Source: a virus
IMG/VR virus record: IMGVR_UViG_3300043640_000110
Span: 1 to 61,658 of that record
Reading direction: 5' to 3' (one strand)
Length of the DNA: 61,658 bases
Program-made: the position numbers and the translations under genes
The notes under the pieces: model-generated
The model's database searches: none
What the model saw: the letters and a program-made list of their open reading frames with translations, nothing else
Told to the model about the DNA's origin: nothing
In this document: in pieces, positions 34,067-42,481 of the stretch
Layout: every line of letters starts with the position of its first letter
Position numbering within the stretch: position 1 is the first letter of the stretch

Positions 34067-34789
34067 TTACTTCTTTTCGGTCCCATGCCACGCCGCCAAA
34101 AGTTCCGAGTCCATATCCTTCGGAGCTTCGTTACTCTTTGAACGGTAAACCGGTGCCGTCTCTGCGGGGCGTGCATCCACAGGTAAACGGTTCTGAGATC
34201 GGATGTCGCGTTCCATTTCAGCTCGCGTATCCGCTTCCCATTTTTTGCGCGCTGCTACTTCGGCCTCTTTGACGCGGGGTTCAATGTACTTGTCGTAAGC
34301 GGCACGGATCGGAAGATGACTATCGGCTGCAATCTTTTCGATAGCCTCCAGGTCCGGGGCTTCTCCAAAACGGGCGACGTGCGCGGCGGTGATCGAAGTC
34401 GCGTCTTTCAGGACGGAAGCGAAGCGGTTTCCCATCTCGCCCATTGTGGCCTGGAGATCTTCTTTCGAAACATACTTCGATTCGTCAAAATTCGGCACGC
34501 CACCCGCCTTTAATTCGTTCAGCTCTTTCACGACCTTCGCGTGCTCTGCATTGACCCGCGCGTAATACGCATTCATTTCCGTATCGCGGGTTTTGTCTCT
34601 ATCTTCCAATGACCGTACCCGACCTACCTGGGCCTGATAATCATCGGTTGCGGTCTTTACGATCGCGTTCAATTTCGGAGAGAGCTTGTCATGAGCGTAG
34701 AGCTTGCCCAGGGCAGAAGTAACCTGTTCATCGGTTAATCCCGCTTCGGCGAGCGCATCGGTCATGAATTGCTGGAAAGTCTGAGGCAC
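34067..34789 (-). CDS. Capsid scaffold protein
   Basis: The 240-aa product is almost all helix and charged residues, with a likely coiled coil between residues 45 and 100, as in phage scaffolds. It lies just upstream of the coat gene. I use GTG 34789, which has GGAGCC 8 nt upstream and follows the previous stop by 4 bp. An open frame continues to 34900, but that portion overlaps the preceding gene. Confidence 0.75.
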   Translation of the reverse strand: MPQTFQQFMTDALAEAGLTDEQVTSALGKLYAHDKLSPKLNAIVKTATDDYQAQVGRVRSLEDRDKTRDTEMNAYYARVNAEHAKVVKELNELKAGGVPNFDESKYVSKEDLQATMGEMGNRFASVLKDATSITAAHVARFGEAPDLEAIEKIAADSHLPIRAAYDKYIEPRVKEAEVAARKKWEADTRAEMERDIRSQNRLPVDARPAETAPVYRSKSNEAPKDMDSELLAAWHGTEKK

Positions 34790-34793
34790 GTTT

Positions 34794-35105
34794 TTAGGCT
34801 CCTTGCATCGGAGGTGGCGGGAGTCCAGGCTGACCCGTGGGAGAACCAGGGGCTTGCTGTTGGGGTGCGCCAGCACCGGCTGCGGTTGGAACTGCGACAC
34901 GGAGCTTAGAGATAAAGTCCGCGACTAAGGGGGCTAGAGACGGTAGTTGCTGCACTAGCGTCTTACAGCCCATTTCTACTTGAGAGATCGATGACATTAA
35001 AGCAGGCATGCCGCCAGAAAAAGCGGATTGGCCAGAGGGAGGCGCGCCCGGTCCACCAGTTTCGGGAGGAATCGGAGGAAGCGAGGGAGATCCCGGCTCA
35101 GCCAT
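34794..35105 (-). CDS. Small Pro-rich head protein
   Basis: The 103-aa protein has Pro/Gly-rich ends around a helical centre (ISQVEMGCKTLVQQLPSLA). Its start ATG directly follows the stop of the 44-aa basic protein. It lies between portal and scaffold and may be a head-assembly accessory. Confidence 0.55.
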   Translation of the reverse strand: MAEPGSPSLPPIPPETGGPGAPPSGQSAFSGGMPALMSSISQVEMGCKTLVQQLPSLAPLVADFISKLRVAVPTAAGAGAPQQQAPGSPTGQPGLPPPPMQGA

Positions 35106-35240
35106 TTAGTAGCGGCTCGCTTTCTTGGCGCTGCTCTGTTTGCCGGTTTTCTTGAAAGACATCTTCATGCTTACCGGACGATTTTTGCCTGCCTTGGCTT
35201 TGGCGAACATCATATTTTTCGGAGCCGCTGTTTTTGCCAT
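35106..35240 (-). CDS. 44-aa very basic protein
   Basis: This short gene encodes a protein with about one lysine or arginine in three residues (for example AKAKAGKNRPVSMKMSFKK) and few acidic ones. It is placed between portal and scaffold, and its TAA abuts the next ATG. Such a protein may bind packaged DNA or RNA, or neutralise charge in the head. There is no named family I can give. Confidence 0.6.
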   Translation of the reverse strand: MAKTAAPKNMMFAKAKAGKNRPVSMKMSFKKTGKQSSAKKASRY

Positions 35241-35273
35241 GACAGAGAGAAAAGTAACATCAAAAGAAAATCC

Positions 35274-35289
35274 CTGTAAAGTTTTACAG
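35274..35289. promoter_or_regulatory. 16-bp palindrome upstream of the basic-protein gene
   Basis: CTGTAAA (35274-35280) pairs perfectly with TTTACAG (35283-35289) across a 2-bp centre. It lies 34 bp before the start of the 44-aa gene on the minus strand and downstream of the portal stop. On the minus strand GGATTTTCTTTT follows, so it could be a weak terminator or an operator. Confidence 0.4.
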
Positions 35290-35311
35290 TTGAATTAGCT
35301 TTATTGGTTGA

Positions 35312-37291
35312 TTAGGATTCCTTGACGGTTACACGCGGCATTTCCTGTCCGGAGGCTTTGCGCCCAGCTGCGTTCACATCGCCGATCAGGCCGATTTGTT
35401 GTTGATAGAGTAAGCGCTCAGGAATGGTCCGAACGTTATCCGGAAGCACGCCAATATTGGGAATGCCGAGAGCTTCCCAGAGGGTAAAGATATCCAACCA
35501 TCCGGCGCGAGTGAGCTGAAGATAGATAAGCTTCTGTTCGGTCTGGGCAGCATTCAGTAAAGAGCCTGGGGCGATCTTGAAGACGAACCGGCGTAGGAAT
35601 TCTTTGGCGCGATCGTAGCGGGGCAGCGGACCACGCAAGAAGGACTCAGCGGTAACAGTAGTTACTGTTTTCGGTTGTCCATTTTCATCCATCGACGTAG
35701 AGGTGGAATAGTCCTGATCGTGAACAAAATCAGGGATCAAGGAACCCGGATCGTAATCGAAATCGTCTTGCGTGATTCCACCAGGGCCTAGTTCCGTGAC
35801 TCGCATGGGAAGGGTATAGAACTGGGAAAAGTTGTAGGCCAGCTGCATGGCAAGGTCCCGCGTAAAGGCTTCGTAGATACGAGATCGGAAGCGAATCGAA
35901 GGAGTCATCGCATTGAGAATAGACTCTACGGTCGAATTAGAGGGAAGCTGATTTAAGCTTGAAAGCTGGCTCAAATCGCGAACCCCGGCCAGTTCCTTCA
36001 TTTCGTTAATAATCCAATCGATCTGTTTCCAGATGTCCTGGTCAAGCGGCGGGGGCGGAATGATCTGTACGCCTTTCCCGGCAAGGGGATTTTGATAGAG
36101 CTTCCACCCGGCGCGGCGCGTGTCGAAGGAATCATACACGGAGCGCGAGACGGAGTTCTTGTCCATGATCGAACCCGGTTGCGCGACCTGGGCGGCATGG
36201 TCATCGACAACACGCAGGAGGCGATTAAGGGAGGTTTGAAGCCGCAGCAAGTCCCACACGGGAGCTTTGCCTAGCCAGCTCCACGGGTATGGATTAAGCG
36301 TGAGCTTGATGATTGGGAATTGCCCATGCCAGTAAAAGCTTGGACCATCGTAGAGGATCTTCTGACCGGCCCAAACGATGGTTCGGCGATGTGGATACAT
36401 CTGCTCACCGGGCTTGACGACATAGGACCAATTATTTGCCGGGATACGTTCTCCTGCCTCATTGGTAATGAACTCGCCCATCTCCCGATCACGGTCTGTT
36501 TCATTTAGGCGATCGTCTTTGAGATAGCAAGTGTAAAGCGTGACCGTAGGAACCCGTGGGATATCCGGTTCAGAGGTCCCTGATTTGCGGAATTTCCAGA
36601 TAGGAGAAACCACGTCCGCTGTAGCGTCCCGAATCTTATTCAACCATGTAATAGAGCTACCATCGCCCTCCGGGTTTACGTTGACTCCAAAGCGATCGCG
36701 GACATAATTTATCGGGACCTTGCGCTTGACGATTACTCCCAGGCAGGATTCAAGAGAGTCGTAGGCGACGGGACGGATTGGCAAGACATTTCTGGGATCT
36801 TCCGCGCAAGCATCGATGTCGTTGATATCCGGATTCCAATACAGATGAAGGTATCCAGAAGCACCGGCAACATAGTATTTAACGCAGTCGGCGATTCGGA
36901 GATCGATATTGCGGCGCTGGTACCAGAAGGTAGAGAGTTTTCCATAAATTTGGGCATGCTGCTCAAAGCGCCGATTCGCTACGGAGTAATCCCAGAAGGG
37001 TTTTGTGTCGGTCATCATGGCCGCAATCTGCTCTGAGATAAGGGCGATGCGATTGGTACGGGTTTGAGATAAAACGGAGCGCGGATCAAATGCCTCCGAT
37101 TCATCCTGGCTCATAATCGCGTCGATAGCTCGGCCAATCTGAGACCATCCCGGCTGTGCGGCGAGGAACGCTTCCGCTTCCTCTACTTTCTCCGTAAGCC
37201 AGGAGATTGTGGGATTAACAGGGCCGCGACCATCACTTGACGGTAAAGGGCCGGGAGTTGCGGGAGAGTTCGGAGTAATAGATACGCTCAC
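35312..37291 (-). CDS. Portal protein
   Basis: The 659-aa protein has the size and layout of podoviral portals: a helical N-terminus, a beta-rich wing with a GYLHLYWNPD segment, a long mid-region (KELAGVRDLSQLSSLNQLPS) and a helical crown domain. It lies downstream of the terminase genes and upstream of scaffold and coat, the usual order. It should form the dodecameric DNA channel at one capsid vertex. Confidence 0.85.
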   Translation of the reverse strand: MSVSITPNSPATPGPLPSSDGRGPVNPTISWLTEKVEEAEAFLAAQPGWSQIGRAIDAIMSQDESEAFDPRSVLSQTRTNRIALISEQIAAMMTDTKPFWDYSVANRRFEQHAQIYGKLSTFWYQRRNIDLRIADCVKYYVAGASGYLHLYWNPDINDIDACAEDPRNVLPIRPVAYDSLESCLGVIVKRKVPINYVRDRFGVNVNPEGDGSSITWLNKIRDATADVVSPIWKFRKSGTSEPDIPRVPTVTLYTCYLKDDRLNETDRDREMGEFITNEAGERIPANNWSYVVKPGEQMYPHRRTIVWAGQKILYDGPSFYWHGQFPIIKLTLNPYPWSWLGKAPVWDLLRLQTSLNRLLRVVDDHAAQVAQPGSIMDKNSVSRSVYDSFDTRRAGWKLYQNPLAGKGVQIIPPPPLDQDIWKQIDWIINEMKELAGVRDLSQLSSLNQLPSNSTVESILNAMTPSIRFRSRIYEAFTRDLAMQLAYNFSQFYTLPMRVTELGPGGITQDDFDYDPGSLIPDFVHDQDYSTSTSMDENGQPKTVTTVTAESFLRGPLPRYDRAKEFLRRFVFKIAPGSLLNAAQTEQKLIYLQLTRAGWLDIFTLWEALGIPNIGVLPDNVRTIPERLLYQQQIGLIGDVNAAGRKASGQEMPRVTVKES

Positions 37292-37350
37292 GGATGGAGA
37301 GTATCAATGGAATGAGGAAACGGTAAAGATGGATTAGTAATAAAGGTAAA

Positions 37351-37710
37351 CTAGCGCGAGCCATAATCCTTGTTTATGGCCGATCCGGATTCACGAAAAT
37401 TACCCGGCTCATGGACTAGCCCTTTACGCTTTTCCATGGACTTCTTTTCCTCGTTAGAGAGAACCTTACGCTCATATCCTTCAGCGGCGAGCTTAGGGTG
37501 TATCGGACGGTCCCCCCGGCCAGGAATGCGCTGATCTCCGGTGCGCGCATTCTCATAAATAACTACCTTCTCCGAGGCGTGTATTTCCGCATCCCCGGTG
37601 AAATATGGTCCTGGTTTATGGCCTCGGCCATTACAGGGGAACGGCCAATCGCCAATACGTAAGTGCTCGCCGCAGTCAGAACAGAAAATGAGATCGTCCA
37701 AGTAGTCCAT
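37351..37710 (-). CDS. Zinc-ribbon protein near portal
   Basis: The 119-aa protein starts with FCSDCGEHLRI and has a further Cys at about residue 26 (PFPCNGRGH), a likely zinc ribbon. A basic C-terminal half (YERKVLSNEEKKSMEKRK) follows. Small ribbon proteins beside the portal or terminase genes are common in phages. The role is unknown. Confidence 0.65.
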   Translation of the reverse strand: MDYLDDLIFCSDCGEHLRIGDWPFPCNGRGHKPGPYFTGDAEIHASEKVVIYENARTGDQRIPGRGDRPIHPKLAAEGYERKVLSNEEKKSMEKRKGLVHEPGNFRESGSAINKDYGSR

Positions 37711-37725
37711 GGTTAGAAGCTTAAG

Positions 37726-38028
37726 TTACCAGCCGACAAAAGCATGCGCCCAATCGTTGACTTGTTTACAGAGGAATGCCGAGAAAGGAACTCCGGTGGG
37801 GCAGCGGGATTTAAGGCGCTGCAATACCCCCGGCTCGAAAACAATTTCCACCCCTTCTGTACGGATCGTGCTGAGCTTCTTGCACTGCTCCAGTAAGTCA
37901 GCGGGGCCTCGAATGTTTTTCCCAAGGATGCGAGAAAATTCCGCGAGATCTCCATGCGAAAGCGTTGCGGCCTTCATGGTGATGTCGATCACTTCCGGCT
38001 CTTCTTGTTTATTTTTAACAGGTGGCAT
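37726..38028 (-). CDS. Unknown protein, 100 aa
   Basis: A mostly helical 100-aa protein (DLAEFSRILGKNIRGPADLL) with a hydrophobic C-terminus. It lies between the KTSC protein and the zinc ribbon. No family recognised. Confidence 0.6.
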   Translation of the reverse strand: MPPVKNKQEEPEVIDITMKAATLSHGDLAEFSRILGKNIRGPADLLEQCKKLSTIRTEGVEIVFEPGVLQRLKSRCPTGVPFSAFLCKQVNDWAHAFVGW

Positions 38029-38034
38029 TATGTT

Positions 38035-38244
38035 TTATTTTTGAACCTTCGTCTTGTAGCGCTTAATTACGGCGTGATAAAACTCTCCAGGGGATCTGTA
38101 TTTTGTCCAGTTGTCGATCGCTTCCTGGGGTACGCCGGTATGGGTATAGCGTTTCTCGTTATCAAAAAATACACTGACCTCTTTCGTTGCCGGGTCATAG
38201 TCAAAAGACCTTACATGGTTAGACTTCGAAAAGGTATGTTGCAC
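38035..38244 (-). CDS. KTSC-domain protein
   Basis: The 69-aa protein fits the KTSC domain: a SNHVRSFDYDPATKEVSVFF strand pair, then YTHTGVPQEAIDNW, and a C-terminal helix (GEFYHAVIKRYKTKVQK). This small domain occurs alone and attached to lysyl-tRNA synthetases, with unknown function. In phages it often lies near terminase genes. Confidence 0.72.
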   Translation of the reverse strand: MQHTFSKSNHVRSFDYDPATKEVSVFFDNEKRYTHTGVPQEAIDNWTKYRSPGEFYHAVIKRYKTKVQK

Positions 38245-38272
38245 GATTTAAATATAACCGGACTGTCAAGGT

Positions 38273-39115
38273 TTAATAGTCCAAGCGATCCAATGCGCCA
38301 GCCCAGCCTTCGCGGATTTCATCAAAACTCATATCGGAAGCTTGCCAGTCGATAGGCTCTGCGGTTTGACGAATGTTTTCCGTAGTCCGTTCGATATTCA
38401 TACTCCAACCATTTGCACACCAGATAGCAAGGTTAAAAGCGCGAACGCGATCGTCATGGCCGCCTGGGTTCTCAGCCCATTGTTTATCCATGTTCATCCG
38501 GCAGTCTGCGTATTCCTCTACCAGGAAAGGGGACCGAACGATGGCATTGCGGAGATTGATATGCCTGGAGGCTTTTACCCATAGATCGCGATTGGTCCGA
38601 TTGGAAGCATGCCAGCCGAATGCAAGGCCGCGAGTTTGTGAAACAGGGGAATCGGCGTAGTATTCCCAGCGGAAATGATTCACATAACCTGATTCAAGCA
38701 TGCGCTGAAGAGTTCCGAAACCGGGACCGGGCTGAACTTCGATAATGCATTTACATTGATCTTCTTCCGTACCGGAATACATCCGGCCCAGCATATTGGC
38801 GATGTCACCCAGCTCGAACGGATCGCAAGGGGCGGCATATTCTGCTACTTGGTGATCCGGAGCGCCAAACCTTCCCATGCGGATGATTTCAATTGCCCCG
38901 TTATCCGTCTTCTTGTCATCCTTCACGCGAGAGTAACGGTTCCAGCCGGTACGACCCACGGCAACGTCAATGCCCATTACGTAGGTATGAGACTTTTGCG
39001 GAGGCTCCCACATCCAAAGAATTCCGCGCGGATCTCCGTCGTACTCAAGCTGCGGATTCATCTTGAGGAGCTTGCTGTTATTTCCGATGGAGAATGCATC
39101 TGGGAAGTGTGGCAA
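38273..39115 (-). CDS. Terminase large subunit, nuclease domain (split)
   Basis: The 280-aa protein matches only the C-terminal, RNase H-fold nuclease half of a large terminase: GIDVAVG supplies the first catalytic Asp, a central IIEVQPGPG strand the second acidic residue, and HDDRVRAFNLAIW the third. There is no P-loop. The start is TTG 39115 with CCGGAG 8 nt upstream. The ATPase half is the separate gene at 39321-40544. Together they would cut and package phage DNA. Confidence 0.85.
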   Translation of the reverse strand: MPHFPDAFSIGNNSKLLKMNPQLEYDGDPRGILWMWEPPQKSHTYVMGIDVAVGRTGWNRYSRVKDDKKTDNGAIEIIRMGRFGAPDHQVAEYAAPCDPFELGDIANMLGRMYSGTEEDQCKCIIEVQPGPGFGTLQRMLESGYVNHFRWEYYADSPVSQTRGLAFGWHASNRTNRDLWVKASRHINLRNAIVRSPFLVEEYADCRMNMDKQWAENPGGHDDRVRAFNLAIWCANGWSMNIERTTENIRQTAEPIDWQASDMSFDEIREGWAGALDRLDY

Positions 39116-39120
39116 GGTGA

Positions 39121-39324
39121 TTACTCCGGCAAGCCATCGTCAAAAGAAAATCCAAGTTCTTCTGAGTAGAATTTTATATAGCTGCCATCTTCAAACATTA
39201 TCATCACAAAAGCTTCCTTCTGTTCCTGGAACTCCTGTTTGTCGTGTTGCGTGATATCCGCAACAGTTTTCCCAACTCCCCAGCCAAGTAGTTCACGAAT
39301 ATTTGAATATATTTCTTCGCTCAT
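39121..39324 (-). CDS. Small protein between the split terminase genes
   Basis: A 67-aa acidic protein of unknown function. It overlaps the ATPase gene stop by ATGA and ends 5 bp before the nuclease gene start. It could be an adaptor holding the two halves together. A GVGKT string occurs but lacks the spacing of a Walker A motif. Confidence 0.6.
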   Translation of the reverse strand: MSEEIYSNIRELLGWGVGKTVADITQHDKQEFQEQKEAFVMIMFEDGSYIKFYSEELGFSFDDGLPE

Positions 39325-40544
39325 ACTCTCTGCCTTGATAGCTCAGCCATGTACGGCATACCTAGTAAAGCGTTAGTACGCATCCATTCAATCGTGTCGA
39401 TAGGCAAAGCAGATCTAGTGCTGTGCTGAAAAGACTGCTCAGGAGTAGCGCAATAATTGGTAAGGAAGACATGTAGTGCATCGTTCTTGCGGTAGAGTTC
39501 CCGCTCTGTTTCCCACCAGTAAAGCTGCTCTGGATTTAGGACCATCTTGCGGCCTACATACTCCGGCGAGGTGCGCTCTACCATGTCGGCGTGTTCGATT
39601 GAAACCTGGGAGGGAACCCAACCGTCATAAGGAGAGCGCCGGTACTTGGTTGGCTCGATATACCAGGGCGTAAAGGAATAGGTCCAGTGCCCGTATCCGT
39701 CACGGCGTAGGCGAACGTTCTCAGTGAATTCATACCAGAATCCATCTCGACCATTGGCCGTAGACTCTAAGCCCAGAAAGACTCGGGGAGATTGAGGGAC
39801 GGCAGGGAAGAAATCGAACTGTAGGCGTTCGGCAGCTGGCCACAGAGCAATTTCGGTTCCGTGGGACATGTCGAACTGTTGCCCCGTACCAACACCGGCT
39901 TGCTGATTAGCCTTTTGGTAAGTGAGGCGAGACTTTAGAATTTTGAGACCGATATGCTCATCTTTGACATTGAACTCGATTTCTGGCTTTAGATAAAAAG
40001 GAAGATTATCCAGGATTACCGTGTCGCGAACATAGAGTTCATGGATCTTGGTTTCATCCAGGGATGCAGCGAAACACCGGGTAGATTTGAACAGCGTCAT
40101 CCGATGATTGGAGATGAGGCGACCTAGCGCTGTAGCTCCCTCTTGGCGGCATTTGTGCCATACCAGGAGAATTCCGTCCGAGAATCCGGTTTTGTCGTAT
40201 TCCTTGTAGATTTCTTCCTCACGATGCGCCATGAGTTCGAGGGTCCGCTCTTGACCGGCCCAATAGACGATGGGGGCTACCCCGCCTCCGTCTTTGGCGT
40301 CTCGTTCAATATGGCCATAACGTAATGCCCAGTAGTTGAAATCTGAGCGGCATAGCATTGTTTCAGAACGGACGAATTCGGCCTCATTAGAAGTGAGATT
40401 ACGGGAAAGCGTACCTTCAGAGTTGAGAAGTTTGTCGAGTTTGCGCGAGATCTCTTGAGAGTCAGAGACGGAGCGCGGGTTGACTTTGTGACCGGCCTTT
40501 TTAAGGGCGAATAAGGATTTATCTACGATCAGCGGAGAGTACAT
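39321..40544 (-). CDS. Terminase large subunit, ATPase domain (split)
   Basis: The 407-aa protein matches the N-terminal motor of large terminases. A variant Walker A (HKCRQEGATALG, about 133-144) lies where others have KSRQxGxTT. It also has the conserved LKSRLTYQKA strand and a Walker B-like region (FDMSHGTEIALW). It ends at a linker after ALLGMPYMAEL, before any nuclease motif. The nuclease is encoded separately. ATPase and nuclease on two chains is unusual among terminases. Confidence 0.85.
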   Translation of the reverse strand: MYSPLIVDKSLFALKKAGHKVNPRSVSDSQEISRKLDKLLNSEGTLSRNLTSNEAEFVRSETMLCRSDFNYWALRYGHIERDAKDGGGVAPIVYWAGQERTLELMAHREEEIYKEYDKTGFSDGILLVWHKCRQEGATALGRLISNHRMTLFKSTRCFAASLDETKIHELYVRDTVILDNLPFYLKPEIEFNVKDEHIGLKILKSRLTYQKANQQAGVGTGQQFDMSHGTEIALWPAAERLQFDFFPAVPQSPRVFLGLESTANGRDGFWYEFTENVRLRRDGYGHWTYSFTPWYIEPTKYRRSPYDGWVPSQVSIEHADMVERTSPEYVGRKMVLNPEQLYWWETERELYRKNDALHVFLTNYCATPEQSFQHSTRSALPIDTIEWMRTNALLGMPYMAELSRQRV

Positions 40545-40840
40545 TACAGCGCATAGGTCACAGCTACAATATCCCCGGAACCGGCATAGACATAGATTTC
40601 AGAAAGGTCCAGGTATTGAGTATCGCCGATGGGCTGGAAAAGAATTCCCACCTGGGAGTCTACGCGGAGAATAGCCCCCCGAGTGGCGCTGGTGAAGGAA
40701 TCGCCTACTCTGGCATCTGCCGAGTTGGGATCTACATTGGGGACAGTAAAAAGCGCCCACTTGGCAGGAGTGCGAACGTTATTCGCGACTACCGGGAGAG
40801 AAGATGCGGCACCTACGATATCGGGGAGTGTGTGAACCAT
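40544..40840 (-). CDS. Small beta-rich protein
   Basis: A 98-aa protein with alternating beta strands (AILRVDSQVGILFQPIG), no membrane segment. It is coupled to the ATPase gene, whose start overlaps its stop. It may be a head protein. Confidence 0.55.
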   Translation of the reverse strand: MVHTLPDIVGAASSLPVVANNVRTPAKWALFTVPNVDPNSADARVGDSFTSATRGAILRVDSQVGILFQPIGDTQYLDLSEIYVYAGSGDIVAVTYAL

Positions 40841-40905
40841 AAATAAATCCTGATTAACACACTCTCATGGAGGGGGATTGCTGTAAACGTTGATTAACGA
40901 TAAAG

Positions 40906-41103
40906 CTAAATAGAGTCTTCGTCCACGGAGATGGATTTTGGGCCGTACATGAACTCTACCTCGTCTTTTATTTTGGGATCGAGTTGGAAGATCCCCTTGG
41001 TGGCGAGTTCGAGTTTGTACAGGCTGTGAATACCTTCCAGGGCTATGGCTATGCGCCGGAAGTAGCGAGCAATCAGGAAAAGAGCTTTAGCGGTGGTCCA
41101 CAT
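40906..41103 (-). CDS. Small basic amphipathic protein
   Basis: The 65-aa protein begins with an amphipathic or weak membrane helix (TAKALFLIARYFRRIAIAL) and ends acidic. It follows the 41104 gene with no gap. It could be a holin-like or terminase-accessory protein; the sequence does not decide. Confidence 0.5.
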   Translation of the reverse strand: MWTTAKALFLIARYFRRIAIALEGIHSLYKLELATKGIFQLDPKIKDEVEFMYGPKSISVDEDSI

Positions 41104-41310
41104 TTATAGTTGCGGTTTCTTTTCGTAGGGCTTAACAGCAGCGGTGCCATCAGGGTTAGAGAAATGAGAGATAGCGGCAACGATGGATTGAAGAATACCG
41201 ACACCAAGAGAGATAGAGACCTGATGGTCCGGGAGGATATTCCCAACGGCGTTTAGGACCTGAATAAGAGTGGAAACAATCTGCACTACTAAGTTCCAAG
41301 AAAAGGACAT
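41104..41310 (-). CDS. Small hydrophobic protein, holin candidate
   Basis: From ATG 41310 (GGAGC upstream) the 68-aa product has two hydrophobic stretches (WNLVVQIVSTLIQVLNAVG and ISLGVGILQSIVAAIS) separated by a short turn, and a charged tail (KPYEKKPQL). That is a class II holin-like topology, but a structural or antiholin role is possible. Confidence 0.55.
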   Translation of the reverse strand: MSFSWNLVVQIVSTLIQVLNAVGNILPDHQVSISLGVGILQSIVAAISHFSNPDGTAAVKPYEKKPQL

Positions 41311-41399
41311 GGTAAGCTCCGACAATTGAGATTTAAGCCGACTGATGAGTGGTCTTAGCTTAAAGTATATTCGTATTTCCTGAAACATCAAATTTAGCC

Positions 41400-42203
41400 T
41401 TACTGTGGAGATTCGGAATAAGTAACCGGGACTGCTTTAGAGCGCTCCAGCTCGTCAATGATACTCTCGACATTTGGCATTTGAATTACAGTGGTCACCT
41501 GAATGCCGCCCTTCTTAGTTAGGCCGACAGCCTCAAATATCCGGTCGCGAGAATGTTCATGCCCAGGTTTAAATACAACTCCTTCACCTTCGCAATTTGG
41601 ACAGACTACGATTTTGTATCTTGGCTGGGAATCTTCTTTTAGCTCGCCGTCGAGTACTTGGATCTCCATGCGGACTGTGGTGCGCCCATCACAATGAGGG
41701 CACACCGTTTGGCCGCCAGCCGCATCCTGAACCATGCGTTCGGCTGTTTTTGGGAGAGATGAGGTGATAGTGAGCATCGCTTCCGACATGTGGTAATCGC
41801 GCCAGATTGTCGAGAGCATCGCTGGGGTGACACCAAATAGAGAAGCTATGCGAGTCGTGCTCCAGTTTTTATATTTCATCTTGCCCAGGGCCAGCATGAA
41901 ATCAACGATCTTGGAATCAGTGGAGATGCTACAGATTCGCGCAAGTAAGCGGCGGTTCTTCCCCATGCTCTCGATGAGGGCGTTCTGATACTGAGCGTTC
42001 TGGATAGCGTTAAAACGCGCCTCTACCAGGGCTACATCTTTTTGGGGCGTAGCTTCAGGTTGGTATTCCGGATCGGTGTCGGGAGGTGGTTCGTCACACT
42101 CAAGAGTTATGATTGGCTCAACGAGAATAGAGTCTATGGCCTCAGCTACCTCAGCGACTTCTATTTTCCGTGGGCGGCCAGGGCGCTTCTTGAGCAGTGC
42201 CAT
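41400..42203 (-). CDS. DNA-binding protein, candidate terminase small subunit
   Basis: Read from ATG 42203 the 267-aa product has an AT-hook-like KKRPGRPRK at the N-terminus, an acidic linker, a helix-turn-helix (STTRIASLFGVTPAMLSTIW, about 120-140) and a DnaJ-like zinc region with CPHCDG and CPNCEG. DNA binding by an HTH just upstream of the split large terminase suits a small terminase. The zinc region would be unusual for that family. A GTG at 42218 is an alternative start. Confidence 0.55.
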   Translation of the reverse strand: MALLKKRPGRPRKIEVAEVAEAIDSILVEPIITLECDEPPPDTDPEYQPEATPQKDVALVEARFNAIQNAQYQNALIESMGKNRRLLARICSISTDSKIVDFMLALGKMKYKNWSTTRIASLFGVTPAMLSTIWRDYHMSEAMLTITSSLPKTAERMVQDAAGGQTVCPHCDGRTTVRMEIQVLDGELKEDSQPRYKIVVCPNCEGEGVVFKPGHEHSRDRIFEAVGLTKKGGIQVTTVIQMPNVESIIDELERSKAVPVTYSESPQ

Positions 42204-42218
42204 ACCTGGAATATACAC

Positions 42219-42481
42219 CAGGGGTCAAGGTTGATACATTAAAACGCAGATAATAATTATGGTTTAATTGTAACCGCCGCCGCTCGCCGCTTGGGCATCC
42301 GGGGTTCAGATTGGCTTTCAGCCCGTTCGCTTTGGCTCCCTCCGGTCGCTGCGCTCTCTCAACCATCACTCCCGTTCTCCCCAATCTTGAGCCGGTCTTC
42401 GTCGCCGTCAAGGCAACCCTTCGGGCTCCGCTTCGCTCCGGCCTATGACTGACTCCTCATCCCTCCAGGCGGCTTTCCACC
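42219..42481. other. Intergenic GC-rich region
   Basis: The gap between two minus-strand genes holds CG-rich clusters such as GCTTCGCTCCGGCC and CCGCCGCCGCTCGCCGC, and an AT-rich part near 42218-42260. No gene or strong terminator was found. It probably contains a promoter or RNA structure for the 42203 gene. Confidence 0.4.

Noticed and set aside
39121-39324. P-loop motif (GVGKT) in the 67-aa protein
   Set aside because: The glycine spacing does not match G-x4-G-K-T, and the protein has no Walker B.
38273-40544. Frameshift artefact in a single terminase gene
   Set aside because: A separate 67-aa gene with its own start and stop lies between the two parts, so one base change could not join them.
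42219-42481. Non-coding RNA gene in the GC-rich gap
   Set aside because: Only scattered CG-rich hairpin potential; no conserved fold or promoter could be argued.
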